A DNA stretch of 64,000 nt from Ascaphus truei (Eukaryota > Chordata > Amphibia > Anura > Ascaphidae), in contig WSYH01001186.1 in NCBI GenBank assembly GCA_036426205.1, forward strand, positions 66,613-130,612, in the 5' to 3' direction. The notes beneath the pieces were generated by a model that saw nothing but the letters and a program-made list of their open reading frames with translations, did no database searches and was not told where the DNA came from. This document shows, piece by piece, positions 1-9,920 of the stretch (position 1 is its first letter; every line of letters begins with the position of its first letter). Both the position numbers and the translations under genes were made by a program.

Positions 1-165
1 CTGGGGGTCAGGGTTATATCACAGGCTGCCTGCTCATTAGGATATAGTGCTACCTATTTGTTTTCTTTACTCTGTGCCCAAGACATACTTGAAAACGAGA
101 GGTAACTCTCAATGTATTACTTCCTGGTAAAATATTTTATAAATAAAAATAAATAAATTATTAAT
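1..165 (+). repeat. 3' tail of a LINE/SINE-type retroposon
   Basis: The stretch ends in a phrase (aactctcaatgtattact, then tcctggtaaaa) followed by an A/T-rich TAAATAAA-like tail. This is the style of a dispersed vertebrate SINE/LINE 3' end. It butts directly against the PLE coding sequence on its right and truncates it. The family is not certain; I recognise the pattern, not a named repeat. Confidence 0.4.
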
Positions 166-1856
166 TCACGGTTAAAAGTACCTATAAAGCGGATCACTCG
201 GTTGTTTAGACTAGGTAGTTTGTCTACAATGAGTGATTTGCGAGAGGTGTATTTAGCTCTCTTATAGGCCTTTTTTATGCTCCATCTACTGTATCCCCTA
301 TCCACAAAGCGTTGTGTCATGTTTGTAGATTGTCGTTCAAACTCCTGAACTGTGCTACAGTTCCTTCTTAGGCGGAGGAACTGGCCAGTAGGTATGCCAT
401 TCACCTGAGCCCTTGGATGGTGACTGCTCACTTCTAGGAGGTTATTAGTGGCTGTCGCTTTGCGGTATATGGAAGTATGGAGGGAGCCATCATTACCCTT
501 TGTGATTTGTAGATCTAGAAAGCACATAGTGTCCTTGTAATAATCCAGTGTAAGATGGAGATTGAACATATTGGTGTTTAATGTACCTATGAACTCTTTG
601 AGAGCTCCCTCTGAGCCCCGCCACAGGACAAACATGTCGTCAATGTAGCGGACCCAGAGGTCTATGTGCTCATTGTGTACCTCCATTTCTTCTGTGAATA
701 CTACCTGGGATTCCCACCATCCCAGGTAGAGGTTGGCATAGGTAGGGGCACATTTGGTGCTCATTGCCGTGCCCCTAAGTTGGTGGTACATTTTTTTGTC
801 AAAGAGAAAATAGTTTCGTGTTTGTACAAACCTGAGCAATTCCAGAGTAAAGGTGTTATGTTTCTTATACCAGCTACCCCTTGTATTCAGATAGTGGGAT
901 ACTGCTTTAAGACCATGCACGTGGTAAATGCTGGTATATAATCCCTCTACGTCTAGACTAACCAGAATCGTGTCCTCGCTGATACATACGTCGTCCAACC
1001 TTTTGAGGACATCTTTAGTGTCTTTTAGATACGATTGTAGGGCCATAACAAAGGGCCTAAGCACTCTATCAATATAGGAACTGGCCCGTTCGGTGAGGTT
1101 CCCTATCCCTGACACAATTGGTCTGCCAGGAGGGGGGGTCTTATTTTTATGCAATTTGGGTAAACTATAAAAAGTGGCAATTTTAGGTGATTTGACCCAA
1201 ATGTAGGCTAGTTCGTTCTTATCAATAACCCTGTCTTCTACGCCTTTCTGGAGGATGGAATTTAGTTCATTGTTGAATAATAAAGTGGGGTCTCCTTCTA
1301 ATATCTCATAACACTTTGGGTCTGATAGGAGTCTCAGATTCTCCTCTTTGTAGCCACTTTTGTTTAGAATCACCAAATTCCCCCCTTTGTCCGACGGTTT
1401 AATGACTATATTGTCATTAGTGGCCAGTTCCTTTAGTGCTATTCTTTCATTGGCAGTAAGATTGTCCGGTAATCTGCCCAGTTTCAGATGTTCTAAGTCT
1501 TTAGTGACTAGATCGACGAATACATCAATATTTTCGAAGTTCTCACTAAAGGGTATAAACTTAGAGTTGGGGCGTAGGTCAGTGAACGGACCTTCCCCCA
1601 GTGTTCTATCACTCTCTTCTAATAGTGCTTCTAGGTTTTGATGTATCTCCATATCCTAGGTGTCAAGGGGTGCAACTTCCAGAGAGTTAGCTATTCTGAT
1701 TTCTCTCATGCGAAAGAACTTGTGGAGTTTTAGTTTTCTTCCAAAAAGGTTTGTGTCTTTGACCCATTCAAATTGGTCCATGCTTGTAGTGGGTGAGTAG
1801 GACAGGCCCTTGCTAAGTAGCTTAAGGTGATGTTCATTCAAAATCATGTCTGACAT
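166..1856 (-). pseudogene. Penelope-like element reverse transcriptase, 3'-truncated, one in-frame stop
   Basis: Reverse transcriptase of a Penelope-like retroelement, which copies element RNA into DNA. The main open part starts at ATG 1650-1652. Visible motifs in that 511-residue frame: IKPSDKGG (84-91), LPKLHK (164-169), GRPIVSGIG (176-184), catalytic motif A VSLDVEGLYT (Asp234), motif B RGTAMS..ANLYLG (293-311) and motif C VRYIDDMF (334-341). The upstream piece 1659-1856 (LNEHHLKLLSKGLSYSPT) is the usual PLE N-terminal segment. It lies in the same frame, separated only by an amber codon at 1656-1658. The thumb region is present, but the GIY-YIG endonuclease expected downstream is missing because the flanking repeat begins near 165; the last residues of the frame are read-through into that repeat. 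It is a dead copy, but only lightly damaged. Confidence 0.9.
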
Positions 1857-1882
1857 ATTAACTATCTGTAGTTTGGCACTCT

Positions 1883-2818
1883 CTAATATCTCGGGGGCTT
1901 GCCCCTCTTCTTCGGGTACTGTGACCCTGTCGCTCGGCTACTTAGAATCCAGACCTTTTCCTCTCCTGGTTTTCCTCTTCCTCTTTGGCCTGATGCCGTT
2001 CCGTGCTGTTCTAAAAAAGGAAGGGGAGCCTGAGTGGGGAGAGTATGTGAGGTGGAAGCTAATTGATTTGTCATTCCCTCAGTTAGCAGTGAGTTAGATC
2101 TTTCATCCTCACTGTCTGAGACTTCCCACTCAGTGGATGATGTTTGATCAGGTTGCTTAGTTTTGGGCTTCTTTTTAGCTAAATTATAGCGGAAGATTTT
2201 ATTTTCTTGAAAGTCTTTCTTATCCCTTGCATACTTAATACGTTTACGTTCTTTAAGTTCTTTAGCAAACTTATCTAAGTTTGTTTCTAATTTGCTCTCA
2301 AGTTCGCAGAATTTAGGGTTAGGTCTCCAAGACTCATCTACCAGTAATCTTAGCTCGAGTTCACTCTCTATATTTTTTAATTTATCTCTTTGATATTCCA
2401 AAAGTAGATTCATGAGCATAATGGAGCATTGTTTCAAAACCAGCTCCCAAGACCTGATAAAATCAGCATCCACTATATTATGTGCTGGGGCGACATTGGC
2501 ACGTAGGCCTCTGGGGATTAATTCAGCTGCTAGGTAGTTTTCAAAGCTGAAGATTTCTCACCATGCCCTCATGCATTGTCTATAGGTATTATCAAGCTCC
2601 GTAAAGAATTTTGAGACATCTGGTTGTGCGGTAGTATCTTCTCCCTCAAACTCGCTAGAGAAAACATTCTCTGCCTCTTTTTGCCAAGTTTGAAAATAAG
2701 GTAGACCAGACAGGAATCCTGACATAATCAGTAAGTGTAGGGTGAGCAAGGGACAGAGTAGGTAAAGAACACCTATAAAAACTGATAAGAACAATAGGGG
2801 AGCCCCTGCTGCGGCCAC
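1883..2818 (-). pseudogene. PLE upstream ORF (coiled-coil, basic tail), one in-frame stop
   Basis: This is the N-terminal protein region of the same PLE. From about 2700 down to 1883 it reads a helical, charged segment (ENYLAAELIPRGLRANV, then FIRSWELVLKQC, then a long Lys/Glu-rich stretch), followed by a Ser/acidic patch and a Gly/Arg/Lys-rich tail. I recognise this arrangement from PLE proteins that precede the RT. A TGA at 2558-2560 interrupts an otherwise continuous frame (NTYRQCMRAW-stop-EIFSFENYL). The frame ends 27 bases before the RT frame opens and is in a different phase, so there is either a second ORF or a frameshift here. The first 30 residues after ATG 2818 are hydrophobic and may not belong to the protein. 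Function beyond RNA/DNA binding is not known to me. Confidence 0.65.
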
Positions 2819-3097
2819 AGTGAATTAAGGCTGTGAACGGTGCTCTGGGTATAAATACAATACTAGAGGATAGAGAGGGAGAACCCAATATAGCACTCAC
2901 GTTCACCCTCTGGATGAGTAGTGAATGAATTAAAACATAAACTTTATTAATAACAACATATAAAATAATGGGTGTTAAACCAACGTACTGCAGGTAAGTA
3001 GATCCTTTAGTACTGATAACCGTATAGGCTCGGGATCAAAAGTAATTGTGTGTGTTTGGTATATCCAGATCACACACAATTGACGAAACAACACAGA
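2819..3097 (-). other. PLE 5' untranslated region
   Basis: Non-coding sequence between the inverted terminal-repeat copy on the right and the upstream ORF on the left. It lies on the transcript side of the minus-strand PLE. No ORF or motif stands out. It is assigned to the element only by position. Confidence 0.4.
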
Positions 3098-3610
3098 AAC
3101 CTGTTTTGCAGGAGTGTGATATTCTATATTCACATATATGTCATTAGTCAGCGGTCTGATACTAAGTTGCAGAGATGGTAAGTGAAACCTGACCCAGAGG
3201 GCACTGACACCTACGAACATATAATGAACGTAGTATGCTGCAGAGGAGTTTTTATTGCTGCGTAGTGCACAGAAAAATGTAACCATGTTGTTCAATACAA
3301 CCATATACACTGGCGTAGCCCCCAAGAACTGTGCTGTATACTACTGCTAGTTCAAAACACTATCCCCATAGAGATTCCTAATTCAGAGGCTTATAGTGTC
3401 CATCGGGGCACTTCTAGCCTGTGTAATATAGCACGAGCAGACTGCCGCATACACTCGCGGTCTAAAACATGAATGCGGGGGCAATCCCTAGTCTGCGCGT
3501 GCACGTAGGAGAAGGAGCCGACGCACGCGTTTCGCGAGAGGCTTTCTCAAGGCGAAATAGTAAGTGTAACTAAGGGTACCCTGCAGGTGAGCAGGTATAT
3601 ATAGGGGCCT
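3098..3610 (-). repeat. PLE terminal repeat, copy A (inverted)
   Basis: This copy of the PLE pseudo-LTR reads on the minus strand into the PLE ORFs to its left. It matches copies B and C in reverse complement from the TATA-like ccctatatatacc block to the aaacaggt end. It carries a hammerhead-like core at 3525-3554. Similarity to B/C stops at 3610 (ggggcct then gacatta). Confidence 0.8.
3525..3556 (-). ncRNA. hammerhead-ribozyme-like motif in PLE repeat A
   Basis: On the minus strand the order is cttgagaaag, a short hairpin (cctctcg), then cgaaacgcg. This is the layout of a hammerhead core (CUGANGA, stem II, GAAA, stem III). PLE terminal repeats are known to carry hammerhead motifs. The first core box is degenerate (TTGAGAA), so self-cleavage is doubtful. 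Confidence 0.45.
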
Positions 3611-3901
3611 GACATTACTTACCTTAGGGTATCTCTGAACCCTAACAGTATCATTCACCCATAACATAATTATTTATTAAGCAATTCTTACACTATCCTT
3701 GAGGAGCACAGAATGAGTGTACTTCTGCTCTACTGTGCTTGTAACTGAGCATGAAGTAAAAATTACACACAACGTTATTCAGTTCTTTATTACATCAGTG
3801 TGCTAGGTATGCAGTCTTACACATAGGTATACTTACTGTGTCCTTAGAGCAGATCCGTGCATACTCCGGCGCACCAAGGGTTAACTTGTGACGTCATCAT
3901 G
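3611..3901. other. spacer between inverted PLE repeats
   Basis: About 290 bases separate inverted copy A from copies B/C. It holds no ORF and no recognisable element end. It forms the loop of the large inverted repeat made by A and B. Confidence 0.4.
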
Positions 3902-4337
3902 CTGGAGGCCCCTATATATACCTGCTCGCCTGCAGGGTACCATTAGTTACACTTACTATTTCGCCTTGAGAAAGCCTCTCGCAAAACGCATGCATCGGCT
4001 CCTTCTCCTACGTGCATGCGCAGACTAGGGATTGCCCCCGCATTCATGTTTTAGACCGCGAGTGTATGCGGCAGTCTGCTCGTGCTATATTACACAGGCT
4101 AGAAGTGCCCCGATGGACACTATAAGCCTCTGAATTAGGAATCACTATGGGGATAGTGTTTTGAACTAGCAGTAGTATACAGCACAGTTCTTGGGGGCTA
4201 CGCCAGTGTATATGGTTGTATTGAACAACAGCCCCACGGTTACATTTTTTCTGTGCAATTCGCAGCAATAAAAACTCCTCTGCATCATAGTACGTTCATT
4301 ATATGTTCGTAGGTGTCAGTGCCCTCTGGGTCAGGTT
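3902..4337 (+). repeat. PLE terminal repeat, copy B (tandem)
   Basis: A 436-base unit that starts ctggaggcccctatatat and is repeated head to tail by copy C. It contains a TATA-like block (3910-3920) and a hammerhead-like core near 3963-3993 in which GAAA has become CAAAA. It ends within the sequence that continues in copy C, so the junction is internal to the repeat, as in tandem PLE pseudo-LTRs. Confidence 0.8.
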
Positions 4338-4861
4338 CTGGAGGCCCCTATATATACCTGCTCGCCTGCAGGGTACCCTTAGTTACACTTACTATTTCGC
4401 CTTGAGAAAGCCTCTCGTGAAACGCGTGCGTCGGCTCCTTCTCCTACGTGCACGCGCAGACTAGGGATTGCCCCCGCATTCATGTTTTAGACCGCGAGTG
4501 TATGCGGCAGTCTGCTCGTGCTATATTACACAGGCTAGAAGTGCCCCGATGGACACTATAAGCCTCTGAATTAGGAATCTCTATGGGGATAGTGTTTTGA
4601 ACTAGCAGTAGTATACAACTCCGTTCTTGGGGGCTACGCCAGTGTATATGGTTGTATTGAACAACAGCCCCATGGTTACATTTTTTCTGTGCACTATGCA
4701 GCAATAAAAACTCCTCTGCAGCATACTACGTTCATTATATGTTCGTAGGTGTCAGTGCCCTCTGGGTCAGGTTTCACTTACCATCTCTGCAACTTAGTAT
4801 CAGACCGCTGACTAATGTTATATATGTGAATATAGAACATCACACTCCTGCAAAACAGGTT
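4338..4861 (+). repeat. PLE terminal repeat, copy C (tandem)
   Basis: Head-to-tail with copy B. It extends about 90 bases further, through tcacttaccatctctg to caaaacaggt, which matches the far end of inverted copy A. The hammerhead-like core at 4399-4431 keeps GAAACG. Between 4480 and 4704 the minus strand is open for 74 codons, but that ORF is simply repeat sequence. Confidence 0.8.
4399..4431 (+). ncRNA. hammerhead-ribozyme-like motif in PLE repeat C
   Basis: The order cttgagaaag, hairpin cctctcg, tgaaacgcg is the same as in copy A. It is the best preserved of the three in this repeat cluster. Confidence 0.45.
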
Positions 4862-4956
4862 ACCTGAGGTCACGTTGACACCGTGCAAGGCACATCATTA
4901 TTTATAGAGGAGCAATTAGCTGACTATATATTTCACTGGTATATATAGTATATTTG

Positions 4957-4960
<4 letters not shown>

Positions 4961-4995
<35 letters not shown>
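4961..4995. repeat. (TA)n microsatellite
   Basis: Uninterrupted TA run immediately left of the end of the next PLE fragment. It is a likely insertion target. Confidence 0.95.
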
Positions 4996-4997
<2 letters not shown>

Positions 4998-5207
4998 GCA
5001 GTTGGCACACTGTAAACTGATGATCCACTGATGCTTATCCCATATGCACACATGAACAGAAAAAATTACCAGATGTAGGTCCGGAAAACAGTGACAGCAC
5101 ACAGCCAGGGAAGCACAAAAACACTGTATTCATAAGAAGTACATGGCACTGCATCCAACGTTTTGGTCATCAGAGCGTGACCTTCATCAGGGACGTCCCT
5201 ATATATT
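4996..5207 (-). mobile_element. PLE terminal-repeat fragment, second family
   Basis: It begins right at the (TA)n run with gggcagttggcacactg, similar to the ends of other PLEs in the window. At 5155-5192 the minus strand shows ccctgatgaagg, a hairpin (ggtca...tgacc), then aaaacgttgg. The first box CTGATGA is a perfect hammerhead box; the second is AAAA instead of GAAA. The fragment is cut on the right by the forkhead transposon. Confidence 0.65.
5155..5192 (-). ncRNA. hammerhead-ribozyme-like motif
   Basis: CTGATGA box, a five-base-pair stem II (GGTCA/TGACC) and an ACC-AAAACG box in the right order. One core base is changed (G to A at GAAA). Confidence 0.5.
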
Positions 5208-5632
5208 CAGCCGCGGCCCCTTTTTTTCTCCAACATCTATGAATTTTTTCGGGTATTTTTTTCGAATGCCACGCACTTCATTGCACTTCACCACTTTCAT
5301 GCTGCATTCTGACCGCATTTATTCCGCATTCATGTTGCATTCACACCAGCGGTTGATGTGCGGTTGATGGGTTTATTGATAATAGTTCGGATTTAATTAG
5401 TTGCAATTCTTCGCGTATCCGACAGATGGCAGATATTCATGAATTGTAATGCACATGCGCTTCAGTAATGTGTCGACTTGCAGGTGTTTAAAAAAAATAC
5501 CACAGTGGTCCATTGTAAATTGGCCTTAGGACTGAAGGAAGAAGTTACAATAATGTATCCATTTAGGCTTTTCATATTAGAAAAAGACAAGCACAGTGTC
5601 TGGTCTTGTGTTATTGTCCTGAGAGTCCCGCC

Positions 5633-6258
5633 ATGAGTGCACAACTGCAGTCTGTGTTCCAAAAACCCGTCATAACGTATGCTTATTTAATATGCGCCAC
5701 GATTAATGCAACAGATGATAAGATGGCAACAGTTGTTCAAATTTATCAGTATTTTATTGAAAACTATGACTTTTGCACATTTTCGCCAGATGCTCATGTG
5801 TGGAACCATGCAATAAGGAAAAAGTTATGAAGCGATCCATGTTTTTTTGTATTGATCCCGATGTTATTGGAGGGTATTGGTATGTATCACCGGGTTTTTC
5901 CCGTATCTATGTTCATGGAGACTGCAAAAGGCGAAAGGTCATGTTAAAACCAACTAAGAAACGTCAGTCGCAGGCAAGCAATGCGAAAGCGACAGCGGCA
6001 GCTTCCAATAATGGTCCGACCGTCAGTGAAAACCTGGTGACCGACAACCCTTACTGTCTGTCCCCGCCCGGATACCTGCAGCCTGAGCCGGATTTTGCGT
6101 ACAACTTCCAGCAAGCTTGCATGTACCTAAGCGATTTCCAGCCTCATCAGCTGACTACAGGTGTAGTAGTCCCGCTGTCACCTGTCAACGACATGTATGA
6201 TCAAGAATACGGGACTGGCAGTGGCTCGGCGCTATCTGATTGGGAAAGTCTATGGTGA
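5633..6258 (+). pseudogene. forkhead-domain exon of the transposon, broken (copy 1)
   Basis: Encodes a winged-helix (forkhead) DNA-binding domain followed by a Ser/Ala linker and an acidic C-terminus. The ATG at 5633 is chosen because copy 2 aligns from the same point (MSAQLQSVFQKP versus MSVQVQPAFQKP). Forkhead signatures: KPxxxYAYLI, MATVVQIYQYFIENYDF, the helix-3 remnant WNHAIRKKL, and GGYWYVSPGF followed by a basic wing (KRRKVMLKPTKKRQ). Compared with copy 2, a TGT codon has become TGA after RKKL (5827-5829), and one base is missing about 25 bases further on. The ORF is therefore split in two frames. It ends TGG-TGA, where the TGA lies inside a gtgagt splice donor (6255-6260). It cannot make a full forkhead domain now. 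Confidence 0.8.
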
Positions 6259-6486
6259 GTAATGTTGCTGTATATTATTCTGTTTTTATTATTTTGAAAA
6301 TATCAATATCATTGCGATTCAAAAGTCAAGCGATTCTGTCCTATTGATTATATTGCTGAATATTAATAGAACTATATATTGTGTTGACCTATCTAATTTT
6401 ATACTATTTTTACTGCAAATGATGTGCTGTACTTGTGGCCTACTGCACTGTAACTTACCGAATTGTTGTTTTTCAGTACATTGTAG
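6255..6486 (+). other. predicted intron joining forkhead and transposase exons
   Basis: The donor is gtgagt at 6255. There are two possible acceptors, tttttcag (6475-6476) and cattgtag (6485-6486). Using the second joins TG|G so that the forkhead frame runs directly into ETTLLVDKISEE of the transposase. Using the first gives a stop four codons later. The intron contains no ORF of note. Confidence 0.55.
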
Positions 6487-7573
6487 GGAGACAACTCTTC
6501 TGGTCGACAAAATAAGTGAAGAGAATGATGAGAAGAGTGCATTAAGGGTCAAATACACTCTGCAGCAAAATCACAATCTCACTGTATCCGAGACCAGCAT
6601 AAAGAAGATGAAACACAGAATTGGATGTAAATATGGACATGTGAGGTTAGTACTGGACAGTACAGGAGGTAAAAGTGTTGTTTAAGAAACTGTACTGTAC
6701 CTCTAAAATTATTCCTTGTCGTTACAGAGCGTACCCTATGATAAGGGACGTTAACAAGATCAAGAGAGTGGTCCAGGCCCAGGCATGGATCGACAGTGGA
6801 GAAACTTTCCAGGATTGCATCCTCACTGACGAGTCTACTGTTTTGCTGGAGAGATTTGCCACCTTTGCATTCCACAAAAAAGGTCGCATATCTATGACGC
6901 TGCGTCCAAAACACCCAGTGAAGATGCATGTGTGGGGTGCAATCTCTAGGTGCAATCTCTAGGCGTGGACCAGGATGCATTGTCATCTTTGAAGGTAAAA
7001 TAAGTCACACGCTTTTGCCTTATCACTGTACTGTACCAGTGTGCAGTTTTTTGAGCACTTTTCTTTTCTTGTTATTGGAATCATGAATAAAGCTTTCTTC
7101 CAAGAGAAAATTGTGCCTGAGATTGTGGAATACATCACACGGGAATTCCCGGATGGTCACCGTTTCTACCAGGACAACGATCCGAAGCACACCGCGTCAA
7201 CAGCGCATACACTGTATTCTTGAGCGCGGTATCAACTGGGTGAAGACGCCAGCAGAGTAAGTGCAGTAACCGTGTCTCATTTTTTCCCACTGTTTTTACT
7301 GTGTACTGTATCTCTTTAGCTAATTGTCCTTTTTTTTCCCCTCCCTCCAATGACAGATCGCCAGACTTCAAACCTATCGAAATGGTCTGGCATCAGCTGA
7401 AGGACTATATCCGTAAAGTTGTGAAACCCTCCAAAAAGGATGAGTTGGCGCAAGGCATACTGAGTTTTTGGAACGATGTACTCACCGTGGAACGATGCAA
7501 TAAATATATTGACCATATTGCGACTGTGTTGCCCATTGTGATCGCACGTAATGGGCATGCATCAGGAAGGTAG
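6487..7573 (+). pseudogene. Tc1/mariner-type DDE transposase, spliced exons, broken
   Basis: Cut-and-paste transposase of the Tc1/mariner superfamily. Predicted exons: 6487-6645, 6728-6994, 7078-7256 and 7357-7573. Exon 1 carries one helix-turn-helix (LTVSETSIKKMKHRIG). Exon 2 has the first catalytic Asp in ILTDESTV and the VHVWGAIS-type strand (here KMHVWGAIS). Exon 3 has the second Asp in RFYQDNDPKHT. Exon 4 has the Glu in SPDFKPIEMVWHQLK and ends NGHASGR-stop. Introns of 82 and 100 bases have gt...ag ends and restore frame (HVR|AYP, PAE|SPDF). Damage: a 13-base tandem duplication at 6938-6963 shifts the frame, the acceptor before 7078 is tg instead of ag, and an indel lies near 7210-7220. 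The usual first N-terminal HTH of Tc1 proteins is not seen; the forkhead exon occupies that place. Confidence 0.8.
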
Positions 7574-7646
7574 TATGGTATAGTACTGTACTATAGTATT
7601 GTAAGTACAGTATGATACAGGTAAGTATGGCACAGATTTTTTTTTC

Positions 7647-7970
7647 CCTGAGAGAGCAGCACCAGCCATCTGGTTACAAAGTATTTAACAGTAGTCACAG
7701 TATACAGTAGTTCCAGTATAGACTAGTTTGATAGTACTAACTGCATACTGTTGTCCAATATGGAGTAGCTACAAAATACAGTACACAATGCCATAATATG
7801 CACCTAGCTGTTCAATTTTTTTCTTTCCTGAGAGAGTAGCACCAGCCATCTGGTTGCGAAGTATTTAACAGAAGTTACAGTATACAGTAGTTCCAGTATA
7901 GACTAGTTTGACAGTACTATACAGCACACCATGCCATAATACAGTATGCACATAACTGCACTCATTTTTT
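7647..7970 (+). repeat. two direct repeats, 180-base offset
   Basis: The phrase cctgagagag(c/t)agcaccagcc begins at 7647 and again at 7827. It is followed in both units by matching caaagtatttaacag-like and tacagtagttccagtataga segments. The block is rich in TACAGTA/TACTGTA words. It lies downstream of the transposase stop, inside the transposon. Confidence 0.75.
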
Positions 7971-9920
7971 GTTTTCTTGTCTTTTCAGAAAAAAAGGATG
8001 GACTGGGGGAGGGCGGGGGTATCGTGTAAAGTTTGTGTACTGTTTGTACAGTTAAGTGTACAGTATCTAAACTGCAGTCATGATGTACACAAAACCTCTC
8101 CTGTCTCAATGAACTACAGTGGCGGCAGAGCTTAGTCTCATTCGGTTCCCACCTCAAGGCGCGGTAAGACGCGGATTGGTTTTTTTTAAAAGCAGCTTGC
8201 CGCGCGTCACTGATGCGCGGTCATGCGGTAAAGGGTGAGTGCGCATATGGCGCGCATGCCCAGGGCTCCCCGAAGGTGGAGCGGGGTAAGGAGGGGATGT
8301 GGCAATGCAGAGGGGGACCGGGGGACCCGGAGAAGAAGAGAGAGAGGTCGCGAGGGGGAGAGGACGACCGGGAAGGTGCGGCTGGCGCTCGGCCAAGTTT
8401 GGCGCCAGCCCGTAAACAGCCGCGTGACAAGCCGGGTGAGTGTTAGACTCAGCCCGGCCGCAGCAGTACTGTACCATACACAGAATGAGGAAGAAGATAA
8501 AGACGGAAAAATTTATATTATTATATATATATTATTATATATTATTAATTAATATTATTATCAATAATAAATAAATATTTCTTTACATTCATGATAATCA
8601 TAATCATTGACAATCCCTTCCCCCACCTACACCAAAGAAAAAGAAAGAATGACAAAAAGTGGTAATTTACTGCATCAACTTCATGAATCAGATAATGTTT
8701 TTTTTAACTCTCAATTTCACAGTGTTGTGCAAATCAGATTTACATATCAAATTCGAGAAGGGATTATCAAAAGCGTTACCTTAAACAAAGCCTCAAAGTG
8801 TTGGGGAGGTGGATGGGTGAGTCATGCACAGTAATCATCAGCTAGCTCCCTTCCCAAAGAAGATTACAGAGAGGTGACTAATAGCCAAAAATAGGAAAAT
8901 TAGGCAGACAGGCGCAGAGAGGTGATGCTCGGCTAGGGACGGACGATTAAAAACACAATGGCAAGCTTTAGAAACGGAATTGCTCTGGAGAGGTTTCTGT
9001 CGGTAAGAGATTAAAATCCTTGCTTGAGCGAGCCTTGTGTGTGTGCTTGTGTGTGCTTGGGGGAGGGGGGTACAGGGTACAGCTGCATGAAGGATTAGCT
9101 GTACTGCAGTTAAAAAGAAATTGCATATTTTCAAAAGGCAGGTTATCATAATAATTTGATCCCTACACCCCCAAATACATAAAAAACACACAAATCAACC
9201 ATGTGCAGTCAAACGCACAGTATCGCAGTCAAAAGCTACAGCACAGATTGAATATCGTAATATCAAGATGGTTTAGGCAGGCTTGTGGAGAAAATAAAAA
9301 TAAAAAATGAGGAGAATTTTTATTTTTTTTGGTCACTCACTCTTGAACTTCGCAAGCAAGCAGTGGTGAACTTACAGATGCATGCACAGTAATCATCAGC
9401 TATCAAGCAGGAATGTGATTGAAACCAGAAAGACACACATTCAAAGGAATGGTGTGGGAGAGGTGTACTGTACTGTAGATAAGATAAGAAGTTGAAATAC
9501 TGCAGTGCAGTAAATTATCCTGTGTGTGTGCGGGGGCGAGCGAGGGGAGAGTGTTGTATATGCCGAAATGTGATACTGTTACAGTACTGTACACGCCTAT
9601 GCGTTTCAACAATTTTCAAATGAGACATACAGTTCAGCACTGCAAATGCATGTATAAATATGCAAATTTACAATTACTGCGTGCACACACGCAAACTGTG
9701 TGCTGACGTAGATTGAACTGCTAAAGTATTAGACTTCGAAGACAAAAGCTCGCGAACGCCCCCCTGAGTTTTTAGACTGTATTGCAGTATTGCAGACAGC
9801 ACTAATAAAAAGCTAATATTCCGAGCGATAAAATACCGCAATACACTCCGAACAAAATGCATCTGCCTGCGGTTATAAGAGTTGCGCCACTACGGCCGCA
9901 CGAGGCTAAAGGCGGCCGCC
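7971..9920 (+). other. non-coding 3' half of forkhead transposon copy 1
   Basis: It contains a splice-acceptor-like site (cttttcag, 7981-7988) also present in copy 2, a GC-rich block at about 8150-8460, and AT-rich DNA. The segment 8697-8966 matches copy 2 around 55,030-55,330, but in the opposite orientation. The last 230 bases match copy 2's right end in the same orientation. ORFs in the GC-rich block are compositional and I do not call them. Confidence 0.6.

Noticed and set aside
2655..2906. Hydrophobic N-terminal segment as a membrane protein
   Set aside because: It lies upstream of PLE coding sequence; the hydrophobic stretch is likely untranslated-region reading and not conserved PLE protein.
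8154..8552. Pro- and Arg-rich ORFs in a GC-rich block, as a possible gene or CpG-island promoter
   Set aside because: Several overlapping frames on both strands of similar length and no recognisable domain; compositional effect. A promoter role cannot be shown from sequence.
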